Assembly (NCBI RefSeq): GCF_002262885.1
Contig: NZ_NKYF01000023.1
Span: 62,001 to 126,000, forward strand
Length of the DNA stretch: 64,000 nt
Origin: Pseudonocardia sp. MH-G8
GTDB lineage: Bacteria; Actinomycetota; Actinomycetes; Mycobacteriales; Pseudonocardiaceae
Direction of reading: 5' to 3'
The notes beneath the pieces are model-generated. The model was not told where the DNA came from. It made no database searches and was given only the letters and a program-made list of their open reading frames with translations. The position numbers were made by a program, and so were the translations under genes. The number at the start of each line of letters is the position of its first letter. The first letter of the stretch is position 1. Positions 32,445 through 40,893 of the stretch are shown here, piece after piece.

Positions 32445-33593
32445 TTACGGCGTGCTCGACACCTGGATCTCACCGCTGATGATCGCGGCCTTGTAGGCCT
32501 CCAGGTCGCCGACGATGTCGTCGACCATGCCGCCGGACGTCGAGTAGCTCACGCCGTCCACGGACAGGTCGAACGCCTCGGGCAGTACGCCGGTGTCGCC
32601 TGCGGCCACCGCGTTGATGTAGTTGAACACCGCGACGTCGACGGACTTGACCATCGAAGTCATGATCACCTCGTTGACCGGCGGCGCGACGGTGTTGTAC
32701 TGGTCGGAGTCCACGCCGATGGCGAACTTCGGCGCCTCCGGGGTGTTCGCCCCGTTGACGGCCTCGAACACGCCCTGCCCCGACGCGCCGGCCGCGTGGT
32801 AGACGATGTCCGCGCCCGAGTCGAGCTGGCCGCGGGCCACCTCGGTGCCGCGCGCGGCGTCGTTGAAGCCGGTGAAGTCGCCGGCCGGGCTGATGTAGTC
32901 GACGTCGACCTGGATGTCCGGCGCGACGGCGCGGGCGCCCGCCACGTAGCCCGCCTCGAACTTCTGGATCAGCGGCGTCTCGACGCCTCCGACGAAGCCG
33001 ATGTGGCACGACTGGGTCTTCATCGCCGCCGCGGCACCGACCAGGAACGAGCCCTGCTCCTCGGCGAAGACGAGCGGCGTGACGTTCGGCAGGTCGACCG
33101 TGTCGTCGTCGACGATCGCGAACTGCACCGTCGGGTTCTCGGCGGCGACGGTCTGCGTGGCCGTGGCGTACTTGAAGCCCACCGCGATGATCGGGTTGAA
33201 GCCGTCCGCGACGAGCTGGCGCAGGCGGGTGGCCGCCGCGTCCTCGCTCTCGTTCTCGGCGGCGGCGAGCTCACGCGTGTTGGCCTGCTGCAGGCCGAGG
33301 TCGCTGATCGACTTCTCGAGGCCTGCGGCGGCCGAGTCGTTGAACGACAGGTCGCCACGGCCGCCGATGTCGTAGGCGAGGCCCACCTTCAGCGCGCTGG
33401 CGTCGGCGTTGGGCGCGACCGGAGCCGGGGTCGCCGCGACGCCACCCGCCGCAGGAGGCGCGTTGCGCGTGCACTCGGTGCTCGCGGCATCCCCGCCCTG
33501 TTGGGGGGAACCGGTGTCGCGAGCACAGCCCGCCACCACCAACGCGCTGGTCAGCACGGCCGCTGCCAGCACGAATCCTCGTTTGATCCGCAC
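32445..33593 (-). CDS. BMP-family nucleoside-binding lipoprotein
   Basis: This 382-residue protein has a lipoprotein signal peptide (lipobox VVAGC, Cys about 23), a Pro/Ala linker and the BMP/PnrA domain: KVGLAYDIGGRGDLSFND, FNPIIAVGFKYA, FAIVDDD, GFVGGVETPLIQKFEAGY and the C-terminal GVDSDQYN. It should bind nucleosides outside the membrane and deliver them to the ABC importer encoded next. The GTG at 33593 follows AGGAGAGG. A possible -10 TACGGT lies at 33647-33652. The receptor gene is first in the operon and is followed by the 32387-32417 hairpin. Confidence 0.93.
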   Translation of the reverse strand: MRIKRGFVLAAAVLTSALVVAGCARDTGSPQQGGDAASTECTRNAPPAAGGVAATPAPVAPNADASALKVGLAYDIGGRGDLSFNDSAAAGLEKSISDLGLQQANTRELAAAENESEDAAATRLRQLVADGFNPIIAVGFKYATATQTVAAENPTVQFAIVDDDTVDLPNVTPLVFAEEQGSFLVGAAAAMKTQSCHIGFVGGVETPLIQKFEAGYVAGARAVAPDIQVDVDYISPAGDFTGFNDAARGTEVARGQLDSGADIVYHAAGASGQGVFEAVNGANTPEAPKFAIGVDSDQYNTVAPPVNEVIMTSMVKSVDVAVFNYINAVAAGDTGVLPEAFDLSVDGVSYSTSGGMVDDIVGDLEAYKAAIISGEIQVSSTP

Positions 33594-33812
33594 TGAAGAC
33601 CTCTCCTGTTCCGGCCGGGCCGATCTCGCCCCGCCACGCCGGAGGGACCGTAGTCGAGGGAGGCTGTGGTTCACACGATGGACGCCGGGGCGTGACCGAA
33701 TCGTCGACTCCAGAGCGTGACGACACATGCGCCACGACCGGGGTCGCCCGATCATGTGATCATTGTGGCCGTTCCCCGGCGGAGTGGCGCGGAACCGATC
33801 TACAGTCGACGT
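33594..33812. promoter_or_regulatory. Divergent promoter region of the nucleoside importer and the carboxypeptidase
   Basis: On the minus strand TACGGT at 33647-33652 is a -10 candidate for the importer. On the plus strand TACAGT at 33801-33806 is 6 bases before the GTG at 33813 and suggests a leaderless carboxypeptidase message. A 12-base inverted repeat GATCATGTGATC (33750-33761) is a possible operator, GntR-like in size. Confidence 0.45.
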
Positions 33813-34967
33813 GTGCGGTGGGCCGCGGCGTTGACGCTGGTACTCGCGCTGGCGTGCCCGGTCACCACGGTGCCGGTCCCGGTGGCGAACGTGACCATGG
33901 GCTGCCGCGGCCAGCAGGTGCCGCCGCCGCCCGCGGCCGAAGAGGAGCTGGTGGATCCCCCGCCCGTGCCGCTCCCCTGGCCCGACGAGCCGGTGGGCGG
34001 GCCGGGCATGGGCACCTGCGGGAGGATCGGCCCCGAGGGTGCGCCCGAGCTGACCGCCGAGTCCTGGGTGCTGGCCGACCTCGACACCGGGGCCGTGCTC
34101 GCCGCGCGGGCCCCGCACGCCCGCCACCGGCCGGCGTCCACGCTCAAGGTGCTCACCGCCATCACCGCGATCCGCACGCTGGACCCGAACGCCGTCGTCG
34201 CCGGCACCGCCGAGGACCAGGCGATCGACGGCAGCAAGGCGGGCATCGGCGCTGGCGGGCAGTACACGGTGCGCCAACTGCTCGCGGGGCTGCTGCTCAA
34301 CTCGGGCAACGACACCGCACACGCCCTCGCCCGGGCGATGGGTGGGGACGCGGCCGCGCTCGCCCTGATGACGGACGTGGCCCGCGACCTCGGTGCCTTC
34401 GACACCCGGCCGGCCACCCCGTCCGGCCTCGACGGCCCCGGCATGGCCTCCTCGGCCTACGACCTCGCACTGCTGTTCCGCGCGGCGCTGCGCGAGCCGC
34501 TCTTCGCCGAGACCACCGCACTGCGCTCGATCCACTTCCCCGGCTACGGCGAGCACCCCCCGTTCGAGCTCTACAACAGCAGCAAGCTGCTCGCGCGCTT
34601 CGAGGGCACCATCGGCGGGAAGACCGGCTACACCGAAGCAGCGCGGCACACGCTCGTCGGGGCCGCGGAGCGCGACGGCAGACGGCTGGTCGTGGCGCTG
34701 GTGCGGGGCGAGCAGAAGCCCGAGCCGATGTGGGAGCAGGGTGCCGACCTGCTCGACTGGGGCTTCGACCTCCCCGCCACCACCCCTGCCGTCGGCACGC
34801 TGGACTACACCCCGCCGGCACCGGTCGCCCCTGACACCACGACCCTGGCCGCGGGCGGGACCATCGGCGCGGCCACCGCGACGTCGATGGTGCTCCCCGC
34901 GGGGCTCGGCGCCGTCGCCGTGGCCGGGCTCGTGATCGGCGGCCTCGCCCTGCGCCGCCGCCGCTGA
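33813..34967 (+). CDS. D-alanyl-D-alanine carboxypeptidase (S11, PBP5-like)
   Basis: This 384-residue exported protein has an N-terminal signal (RWAAALTLVLALACP), a proline-rich linker to about residue 60 and a DacA-type domain with the active-site S109TLK112, S164GN166 and KTG (in GGKTGYTE, about 268). A C-terminal membrane anchor follows (AGLGAVAVAGLVIGGLALRRRR). It trims D-Ala from peptidoglycan pentapeptides outside the membrane. The GTG at 33813 is supported by TACAGT 6 bases upstream. A pair of cysteines in the linker could form a disulphide. Confidence 0.94.
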   Translation: MRWAAALTLVLALACPVTTVPVPVANVTMGCRGQQVPPPPAAEEELVDPPPVPLPWPDEPVGGPGMGTCGRIGPEGAPELTAESWVLADLDTGAVLAARAPHARHRPASTLKVLTAITAIRTLDPNAVVAGTAEDQAIDGSKAGIGAGGQYTVRQLLAGLLLNSGNDTAHALARAMGGDAAALALMTDVARDLGAFDTRPATPSGLDGPGMASSAYDLALLFRAALREPLFAETTALRSIHFPGYGEHPPFELYNSSKLLARFEGTIGGKTGYTEAARHTLVGAAERDGRRLVVALVRGEQKPEPMWEQGADLLDWGFDLPATTPAVGTLDYTPPAPVAPDTTTLAAGGTIGAATATSMVLPAGLGAVAVAGLVIGGLALRRRR

Positions 34968-35000
34968 CCCGCCCTGTCCCGGCCGCGACACGAGCGCACC

Positions 35001-35042
35001 GAGACCCCGACTCGCGCGGCGGAGACCCCGACTCGCGGAGGT
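35001..35042. repeat. Two tandem 21-base units with the CCCCGACTCGCG core
   Basis: The units at 35001-35021 and 35022-35042 both read GAGACCCCGACTCGCG at their start and diverge at the end. Unit length is the same 21 bases as at 13042-13104. Confidence 0.75.
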
Positions 35043-35070
35043 GGGGTGCCCGCCCCTTCCGCGAGTCGGG
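35027..35070. terminator. Hairpin of the CCCCGACTCGCG family, 13-base arms
   Basis: CCCGACTCGCGGA (35027-35039) pairs perfectly with 35058-35070. It sits between the convergent carboxypeptidase and Ntn-hydrolase genes. Its arms share sequence with the hairpin at 13007-13052. Confidence 0.7.
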
Positions 35071-35116
35071 CTCTCCGTGCACGCGTGTCGCGGGGTGGAT
35101 GCACGGGTGTCGCGCC

Positions 35117-36286
35117 TCAGTGCGGCAGCAGGGCGGGCACCGCGAACTCGAGTTCGGGGCTGTAGCGCGGCGCGGCGTCCGGGGCGTCGCCCAGGTAGAA
35201 GTGCGTGGACATCGTCGCGCGCTCCAGGTCGAAGACCGTGCGCCACAACGTCCGGACCGGGTAGGGCACATCGCTCGAGGCGTCGCAGCGCACCGCGTCG
35301 AGCGCCTCGCGCATCCGCTCCCCCGACAGGCCCGCGCCGGCCGAGCGCTCGGACATCGTGCGGTAGCGCTCGTAGGTCAGCAACGTCTCGGCGTTGTCGG
35401 CGGGCAGGTCGGCCGGGTCGGCGTGCCGGTGCACCAGGTGGTTGGTCACGCACAGCGCGCCGGCTTCGGCGCGAACGGCGTGCTCGGCGCCGCCCGGGCC
35501 CCGCTCCCACACGAACGCGTCTCCGGAGGGGTCGGCCACGAGGTAGTGCAGCGGCGCCCCGAGGTCGTACTGCTTCGCACCGAGCAGCGCGTCCAGCGCC
35601 TCGGCGGCGGTCTTGCACGTGTCGAGCAGGAAGCGCGGGAGCTGCGCACTGGCCAGCCCGACCTGCGGTCCGGCGGCGACGGGCTCGGACACCGACTCGA
35701 CGTCGGCGATCAGCAGGGCCACCGCGAGGCCGTGCTCGTTGATCCCCTCCATGCAGGAGTCCAGCTCGTTCATCGTGATCAGCGTGGTCGCGACCCCGTC
35801 GTCCGGCACGCTGGTCAGCACGTGCGGGCGCGACGACATGGCCGGCTCGTCGTCCCCCGCCACCGGCTCGCCCTTCATGAGGGCGAACAGCGCCGTGGCG
35901 CTCGTCGTGAAGAAGTCGTAGTTGCGGCCGAGGACGGCACGCCCGTCGACGGTGGCAGCGGGCGGGTAGTAGCTCGCCGAGCAGGCCGATCCGCCCGGGA
36001 TGCCGGTGAGACCGTCCAGGTACACCTCGTCGGCCTCGAGGTCGACGCCGAGCGCGTCGGCGGCGCCCTGCATCCGGGCGAGGTGCTGGGGCCAGTGGCG
36101 GGCGAACCACGCGCGGCGGGCACGCGCCTTGACGCGATCGGCGGGCTCCGGCGTCCAGCCGAAGACGCGGCGGGCCTGCTCGGCGAACGCACGGCCGATC
36201 TCGACCTGGCTCCCGGTTGCGGTGAGGTGTGGCACGGTCATGAAGTCGGCGTCGCCGCCGGCGGCGATCTGGCTGGTGACGGGCAT
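35117..36286 (-). CDS. C45/choloylglycine-type Ntn hydrolase (acyltransferase-like)
   Basis: This 389-residue protein resembles the acyl-CoA:6-APA acyltransferase-like C45 family. There is an N-terminal helical part (SQVEIGRAFAEQARRVFG), then DGLTGIPGGSACSASYY with Cys102 as likely Ntn nucleophile after self-cleavage, RNYDFF, and NEHGLAVALLIADVES. Such enzymes hydrolyse or transfer acyl groups on amides. The ATG at 36286 follows GAGGAGGA. It is downstream of the GNAT gene with a 26-base gap, so the two may be co-transcribed. Confidence 0.82.
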   Translation of the reverse strand: MPVTSQIAAGGDADFMTVPHLTATGSQVEIGRAFAEQARRVFGWTPEPADRVKARARRAWFARHWPQHLARMQGAADALGVDLEADEVYLDGLTGIPGGSACSASYYPPAATVDGRAVLGRNYDFFTTSATALFALMKGEPVAGDDEPAMSSRPHVLTSVPDDGVATTLITMNELDSCMEGINEHGLAVALLIADVESVSEPVAAGPQVGLASAQLPRFLLDTCKTAAEALDALLGAKQYDLGAPLHYLVADPSGDAFVWERGPGGAEHAVRAEAGALCVTNHLVHRHADPADLPADNAETLLTYERYRTMSERSAGAGLSGERMREALDAVRCDASSDVPYPVRTLWRTVFDLERATMSTHFYLGDAPDAAPRYSPELEFAVPALLPH

Positions 36287-36312
36287 GGGGGTCCTCCTCG
36301 TGGGGGTGCGTC

Positions 36313-36861
36313 TCAGGGACGGGGTTCGCGCCACATCGGCCACAACCGCGGGCCGTCGGGCAGAACGATCGGGCCCCCCGTGGTGCGGAACCCGTGGCGC
36401 TCGTAGAAGAGCCGGCTGCGCGACGTGCTCGCCTCCAGGTACGCGGGCACGCGTTCGGCGTCGGCGCGGGCGAGTCGTTCCCGCAGCAGCCTCCCGCCGG
36501 TGCCGCTGCCCTGCGCTCCCGGCACGACGCCGAGGAACGCGAGGTAGACGTGCTCGCGGCCGACCGGGTGCCGCTGCTCGGCGAGGATCATGAAAGCGGT
36601 CAGCCGGGCGAGCTCGTCCGGGAGCTGCGTGTCGTCACCGGCCGGAGCCTCGGCGCCCCGACGTAACCAGACCGCGGCGCCTGCCGCGTCGGGATCGACC
36701 ACGAGCTCACCCTGCGCGGCGGCCTGCTCCACGACGGGGCGGAAAACCCGCGCGGCGTCGAGGCCGTCGCCGGGCAGGAGCCAGCGGAACACGGGATCGT
36801 CGGCGAACGCTGCCGTGAGCACTCGGATCGCGGTGTCGGGCTCCGCAGCAACAGTGAACAT
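36313..36861 (-). CDS. GNAT-family N-acetyltransferase
   Basis: The 182-residue protein has the GNAT core: YLAFLGVVPGAQGSGTGGRL (about 115-134) contains the acetyl-CoA pyrophosphate loop (Q/R-x-x-G-x-G/A), followed by LEASTSRSRLFYERHGF, typical of the final strand-helix. The N-terminus TAAFADDPVFRWLLPG is usual for a broad group of actinomycete GNATs. The ATG at 36861 is 6 bases after a TACGGT hexamer on the minus strand. Substrate unknown. It is divergent from the GntR-TetR regulator. Confidence 0.9.
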   Translation of the reverse strand: MFTVAAEPDTAIRVLTAAFADDPVFRWLLPGDGLDAARVFRPVVEQAAAQGELVVDPDAAGAAVWLRRGAEAPAGDDTQLPDELARLTAFMILAEQRHPVGREHVYLAFLGVVPGAQGSGTGGRLLRERLARADAERVPAYLEASTSRSRLFYERHGFRTTGGPIVLPDGPRLWPMWREPRP

Positions 36862-36986
36862 GCGTACACCGTAGAAAGCGTCCACGTGCAGCGTCGATCA
36901 ACAGCAGTGCACTTTCATCGAAGCGGGGGTCTGCTGGCCTTGCGCTTGGGGGATAGCCCGAACTCGCCCTACGTCCGGACACATCC

Positions 36987-37004
36987 GCACTAGTACAGTA
37001 GTGC
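36987..37004. promoter_or_regulatory. Palindromic operator GCACTA-N6-TAGTGC over the regulator promoter
   Basis: GCACTA (36987-36992) and TAGTGC (36999-37004) form an inverted repeat around GTACAG. It covers the -10 hexamer TACAGT (36994-36999) and ends one base before the GTG at 37006. This is a strong candidate for autorepression of the GntR-TetR gene and possibly of the divergent GNAT. Confidence 0.65.
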
Positions 37005-37005
37005 C

Positions 37006-37926
37006 GTGGACGACGGCGACGACAGTTCACGCCCCTATCTGCGGGTAGCTGGGGTCATCCGGCAGCGAATCGTCTCGGGCGCGCTGCGCCCCGGCGCGCG
37101 CGTGCCGTCCACCCGTCAGGTGGTCCGCGATTTCGGCGTGGCGATGGCCACCGCCACCCGGGCGCTCGCCGTGCTGCGCGACGAGGGGCTGGTGGTCAGC
37201 CGGCCCGGCTCGGGCACGGTCGTGCGTTCCCCGGACCCGCCGCCACGGCGCGCCGCGCGGCCCCGGGACCGCGAGCTGACGACGGGCCGGATCGTGGCGA
37301 CCGGCCTGTCGGTGGCCGACGGCGAGGGACTGGAGGCCGTGTCGATGCGGCGGCTCGCGGCCGAGCTCGGCGTCGCGCCCATGTCGCTCTACCGGCACCT
37401 CGCCGGGCGCGAGGAGCTGGAGCACCTGCTGGTCCGCGCCGTGTTCCGGGCCCATCCACTGCCGGAGCCCGGACCGGAGGGATGGCGGGCGAAGCTGGAG
37501 CTGGTCAGTCGCACGCAGTGGCAGGCCTACCGCCGCCACCCGTGGCTGCCCGAGCTGGTGTCGCTGACGCGGCCGCTGCTCCTCCCGGAAGCGATGGCGC
37601 ACACCGAATGGACGCTCAGGGCCCTGGACGGCCTCGACCTCACCCTCGCCGAACGCGCCCGGGAAGTCATCGCCCTGGCCTCCCTCGTCCGCGGGCTCGC
37701 CGCGAGCGCCGCCGCGGAGACCCGCGCCGAGCGGGAGACCGGGCAACCCAACGACCAGTGGTGGGTCACCCTCGACGACGAGGTGAGCGGGCTGATGGCG
37801 TCGGGCCGCTACCCGCGCCTGGCAGCGATTCCCGAGGGTGCCGTGCAGGACCTGGACGCCCTGTACGAGCACGCCCTGACCCGCCACCTGGACGGCCTGG
37901 CCGCCCACCTCGCCCGCCGCCACTGA
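37006..37926 (+). CDS. GntR-TetR fusion transcriptional regulator
   Basis: The 306-residue protein has two DNA-binding units. Residues about 10-75 are a GntR winged helix (YLRVAGVIRQRIVSGALRPG, then ATATRALAVLRDEGLVV). Residues about 95-300 are a TetR repressor with its own helix-turn-helix (SMRRLAAELGVAPMSLYRHL) and a TetR_C tetracycline-repressor-like ligand domain. The GTG start follows TACAGT by six bases and lies next to an 18-base palindrome. Two binding units in one chain could contact two half sites or two operators. The ligand is unknown. Confidence 0.9.
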   Translation: MDDGDDSSRPYLRVAGVIRQRIVSGALRPGARVPSTRQVVRDFGVAMATATRALAVLRDEGLVVSRPGSGTVVRSPDPPPRRAARPRDRELTTGRIVATGLSVADGEGLEAVSMRRLAAELGVAPMSLYRHLAGREELEHLLVRAVFRAHPLPEPGPEGWRAKLELVSRTQWQAYRRHPWLPELVSLTRPLLLPEAMAHTEWTLRALDGLDLTLAERAREVIALASLVRGLAASAAAETRAERETGQPNDQWWVTLDDEVSGLMASGRYPRLAAIPEGAVQDLDALYEHALTRHLDGLAAHLARRH

Positions 37927-37927
37927 C

Positions 37928-37988
37928 GCACCTTGGGTCCGTACTGCTGTTCTTGAAGCCTCAGAACTGCGCTACGGCTCCAAGGTGC
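37928..37988. terminator. Imperfect hairpin of the CACCTTGG family
   Basis: The arms 37928-37953 and 37963-37988 match at 21 of 26 positions, starting GCACCTTGG and ending CCAAGGTGC. The 3' arm overlaps the last codons of the BrkB gene. The arm sequence is clearly related to 18939-18999. Confidence 0.65.
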
Positions 37989-39051
37989 GGTCGTGGTGGC
38001 GGCCCAGGAGCAGGCGGCCGCCCAGCAGGCCCGTCACCATCCCCGCGCTCAGCAGGCCCAGCGCGGTGCGGCCGGTCGGGCCGCTGCGCACCACCACCTC
38101 GGAGTGCAGCACCGGCGGGTCGGGCACCGGCACCGGCTCCTCCTGCTCGTTCTCCCGCGCCGTGGCCGCCCACGCCGTCACGAACAGCACGAACCGGGAG
38201 GCGAAGAACGCGAAGACGAGCAGACCGAGGAACGGCCCGAAGATCGCGCCGCTCGGCGAGCCGGTGACGCTCTCCAGGTAGTACTGCATGACGATCTTGA
38301 GGACCTCGAAGCCGACGGCGCCGAACAGCGCGGCCTTCGCGGCGCTGCGCAGCGTCGCGTGCTCGCGGGGCAACCGCGCGATGACCCAGAGGAAGATCAG
38401 CCAGTTGGCCACGATCCCGAGCGCGATACCGAGCAGGCCGAGCAGGAACCGCGCCCACCCCACGTCACCGAGGCCCACCCACTCCAGCACGGTGGTGGCG
38501 AACGCGGTGGCGATGCCCGTCACGGCGAACGAGCCGACGAGTGCGGCGCCCAGACCCACCAGCGCGAGCAGGTCGAACAGCAGGCGCTTGGGCAGCGCCG
38601 GCACGGCGGGCACCTGCGCCCACTGCGCCGAGAGCGCCTCGCGGAGGTTGGACATCCACCCGATGCCGGAGTACAGGGCACCGAGGAGACCGAAGGCGCC
38701 GACGGCCCCACGCTGGTCGATGGCCTGGTCCACGATCCCGGTGATGGTCGGGGCCAACGGCGGCGGCACGTTCTCGGTCAGCGACGTGCGCAGCTCGTCC
38801 AGCAGCGGCGGGTTGAAGAACAGCACGTAGCCCGCTACCGCGAAAGCGATCATCAGCAACGGCACGAGCGACAGCACGCTGAAGAACGTGATCGCGGCGG
38901 CGTAGTGGTCACCGTGCCGTTCGGTGTAGCGGGCGCCTGCCCGCACGAGGTGGTCCAGCCACGGGTACCGGGCCCGCAACCGCTCGAGCTTCGACGGCGT
39001 TGCGGCCGCATCCTTCGTCTGCTCGGCAGCCGGTGCGGCCACGGGCGTCAC
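37972..39051 (-). CDS. YihY/BrkB-family inner-membrane protein
   Basis: This 359-residue membrane protein has about six long hydrophobic segments and the family landmarks GDHYAAAITFFSVLSLVPLLM near residues 46-66, YSGIGWMSNLREALS, and FGPFLGLLVFAFFASRFVLF. The family is widespread; roles suggested include envelope transport, but none is settled. The C-terminal tail is polar with a last hydrophobic run (LLSAGMVTGLLGGRLLLG). The GTG at 39051 overlaps the trpS stop by four bases, so it is co-transcribed and coupled with trpS, a common actinomycete pairing. Confidence 0.9.
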   Translation of the reverse strand: MTPVAAPAAEQTKDAAATPSKLERLRARYPWLDHLVRAGARYTERHGDHYAAAITFFSVLSLVPLLMIAFAVAGYVLFFNPPLLDELRTSLTENVPPPLAPTITGIVDQAIDQRGAVGAFGLLGALYSGIGWMSNLREALSAQWAQVPAVPALPKRLLFDLLALVGLGAALVGSFAVTGIATAFATTVLEWVGLGDVGWARFLLGLLGIALGIVANWLIFLWVIARLPREHATLRSAAKAALFGAVGFEVLKIVMQYYLESVTGSPSGAIFGPFLGLLVFAFFASRFVLFVTAWAATARENEQEEPVPVPDPPVLHSEVVVRSGPTGRTALGLLSAGMVTGLLGGRLLLGRHHDRTLEP

Positions 39052-40079
39052 CCCTCCGGAGTTGGCGGCAGGAAGCCGATCCTCTCGTGGACAGCGCTCA
39101 ATGTCGCGCCGGCGATCTCGCGCGCCCGGGTGGCTCCGCGGGCGAGCACCCGATCGAGCTCCGCCGGGTCGTCCTGGTAGGTCCGTACCCGTTCGCGCAG
39201 CGGTTCAGTGAACGCCGCGACGACCTCGGCCAGCTCCTTCTTCAGGTCGCCGTAGCCCTTGCCCGCGTAATCGGCCTCCAGTTCGGAGATCTTGCGGTCG
39301 GTGAGCGCCGAGTAGATCGTCAACAGGTTGGAGATGCCCGGCTTCGCCTCCGGGTCGAAGCGGATCTCCCGCTCGGTGTCGGTGACGGCCGAGCGGATCT
39401 TCTTCGCGCTGACCTTGGGGTCGTCGAGCAGCTCGATGATCCCGCCGGGGGCGGACGCCGACTTGCTCATCTTCGCCGTCGGGTCCTGCAGGTCCTGGAT
39501 CTTCGCGATACCGGTGGGGATGAACGGCTCCGGCACCGTGAACGTCCGCCCGAAACGGCTGTTGAACCGCTGCGCGAGGTCGCGGGTGAGCTCCAGGTGC
39601 TGGCGCTGGTCCTCGCCCACCGGCACGCCGTCGGCCTGGTAGAGCAGGACGTCGGCGGCCATCAGGATCGGGTAGGTGAACAGGCCGACGGTGGCGCGGT
39701 CGGCGCCGTGGCGCAGCGACTTGTCCTTGAACTGCGTCATCCGGCTCGCCTCGCCGAAGCCGGTGAGGCAGCCCAGCACCCAGGTCAGCTGCGCGTGCTC
39801 GGGCACGTGGGACTGCACGAAGAGCGTGCACCGCTGCGGGTCGAGCCCCAGCGCCAGCAGCTGGGCCACCGCGTTGCGGGTGCGCGCCGCGAGCACCTTC
39901 GGGTCGTGCTCGACGGTGATCGCGTGCAGGTCGGGGACGAAGTAGAAGGCGTCGTAGGACTCCTGCATGGCCACCCACTGCCGCACCGCACCGAGGTAGT
40001 TGCCCAGGTGGAACGACTCCGCGGTCGGCTGGATGCCCGACAGCACCCGCGGACGGCGGTCGGTGGCGGCGGTGGTCAT
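39048..40079 (-). CDS. trpS: Tryptophan-tRNA ligase
   Basis: TrpS charges tRNA-Trp in the cytoplasm. The 343-residue class I synthetase has SGIQPTAESFHLGNYLG (HIGH motif as HLGN), the KMSKSA loop with the second signature lysines, and the usual GEDQRQHLELTRD segment. The ATG at 40079 follows GAGAAT by six bases, a -10-like hexamer, and the same CGGGGCATG context occurs before the PhzF gene. It is the first gene of a pair with the BrkB-like gene. Confidence 0.97.
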   Translation of the reverse strand: MTTAATDRRPRVLSGIQPTAESFHLGNYLGAVRQWVAMQESYDAFYFVPDLHAITVEHDPKVLAARTRNAVAQLLALGLDPQRCTLFVQSHVPEHAQLTWVLGCLTGFGEASRMTQFKDKSLRHGADRATVGLFTYPILMAADVLLYQADGVPVGEDQRQHLELTRDLAQRFNSRFGRTFTVPEPFIPTGIAKIQDLQDPTAKMSKSASAPGGIIELLDDPKVSAKKIRSAVTDTEREIRFDPEAKPGISNLLTIYSALTDRKISELEADYAGKGYGDLKKELAEVVAAFTEPLRERVRTYQDDPAELDRVLARGATRAREIAGATLSAVHERIGFLPPTPEG

Positions 40080-40122
40080 GCCCCGATTCTCTCAACTCCG
40101 GTCCCCCGCACACCTCCGACCC

Positions 40123-40160
40123 ATAACTTTGACCATGTAGCCGTGTACAGTCAGAGTCAT
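40123..40160. promoter_or_regulatory. TetR promoter with quasi-palindrome over the start codon
   Basis: TACAGT at 40146-40151 lies 7 bases before the ATG at 40159. Around it, 17-base half sites (40123-40139 and 40144-40160) match at about 11 positions, with TTTGAC...GTCAGA near the centre. This could be the operator of the TetR regulator that it precedes. Confidence 0.45.
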
Positions 40161-40893
40161 GCGCACGACCGCCCCCGGCCCGCCCGGCCGTCGCGACGTC
40201 CGCGCGTGGACCGAACGCACCGAGCGGATCCTCGACCGGGCGGCGGAATCCGTCCTCGCAGCCGGGTACCCCGGCACCACGATCGAGGCGGTCGCGCGGG
40301 CTGCCGGGGTCGCCAAGGGCACGATCTACCTGCACTTCCCCAGCCGCGACGCCCTGTTCGCGGCGGTGCTTCGCCGGGAACGCCTCGCCCTGATCTCCGC
40401 GGTGGCCACCGACCGCGCGGCCGACACCCCACAGGGTGTCGTCGGCGCCTCCGTCCGCGCGCTGCAGCGCCGACCGCTGCTGGCCGCCGTGCTGCGCCGC
40501 GACGCCGAGGTGCTCGGCCGGCTCGCCCACGCCGAGCCGGTCCCCGACATGCCCGGCACCGCCCGCGGGTTCGCCGCCTACCTCGGGGAGCTGCGTGCAG
40601 CCGGCCTCGTGCGCACCGACCTGCCCGCCGGCGAACTGGTGGCCGCCGTCGCGGCGGTCCTGATCGGCTTCCTCACGACCGGCGCCCTGCTGCCCGATCC
40701 GGTTGCGCCCGACCGGCTGCCCGACCTCGTGGCCGACACCGTCGCGCGGACCCTGGACCGCGGCGCCGCGCCCACCTCGGCCGACGCCACGCGCACGGCC
40801 CGGATCACCACCGCCTACCTCGACGCGGCCGTCGAGCAGGCCACGGCCGCCTACCGGCTCGCCGCCGGCATCGCGCAGGAGGAACGGGCATGA
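40159..40893 (+). CDS. TetR/AcrR regulator, first gene of a two-gene operon
   Basis: This 244-residue TetR protein has a clear helix-turn-helix (TTIEAVARAAGVAKGTIYLHF, about 44-64) and a helical ligand domain. The ATG at 40159 follows TACAGT by seven bases. Its stop overlaps the start of the PEP-mobilising enzyme gene by four bases (ATGA), so the regulator and enzyme are coupled and the regulator probably controls both. Confidence 0.92.
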   Translation: MRTTAPGPPGRRDVRAWTERTERILDRAAESVLAAGYPGTTIEAVARAAGVAKGTIYLHFPSRDALFAAVLRRERLALISAVATDRAADTPQGVVGASVRALQRRPLLAAVLRRDAEVLGRLAHAEPVPDMPGTARGFAAYLGELRAAGLVRTDLPAGELVAAVAAVLIGFLTTGALLPDPVAPDRLPDLVADTVARTLDRGAAPTSADATRTARITTAYLDAAVEQATAAYRLAAGIAQEERA

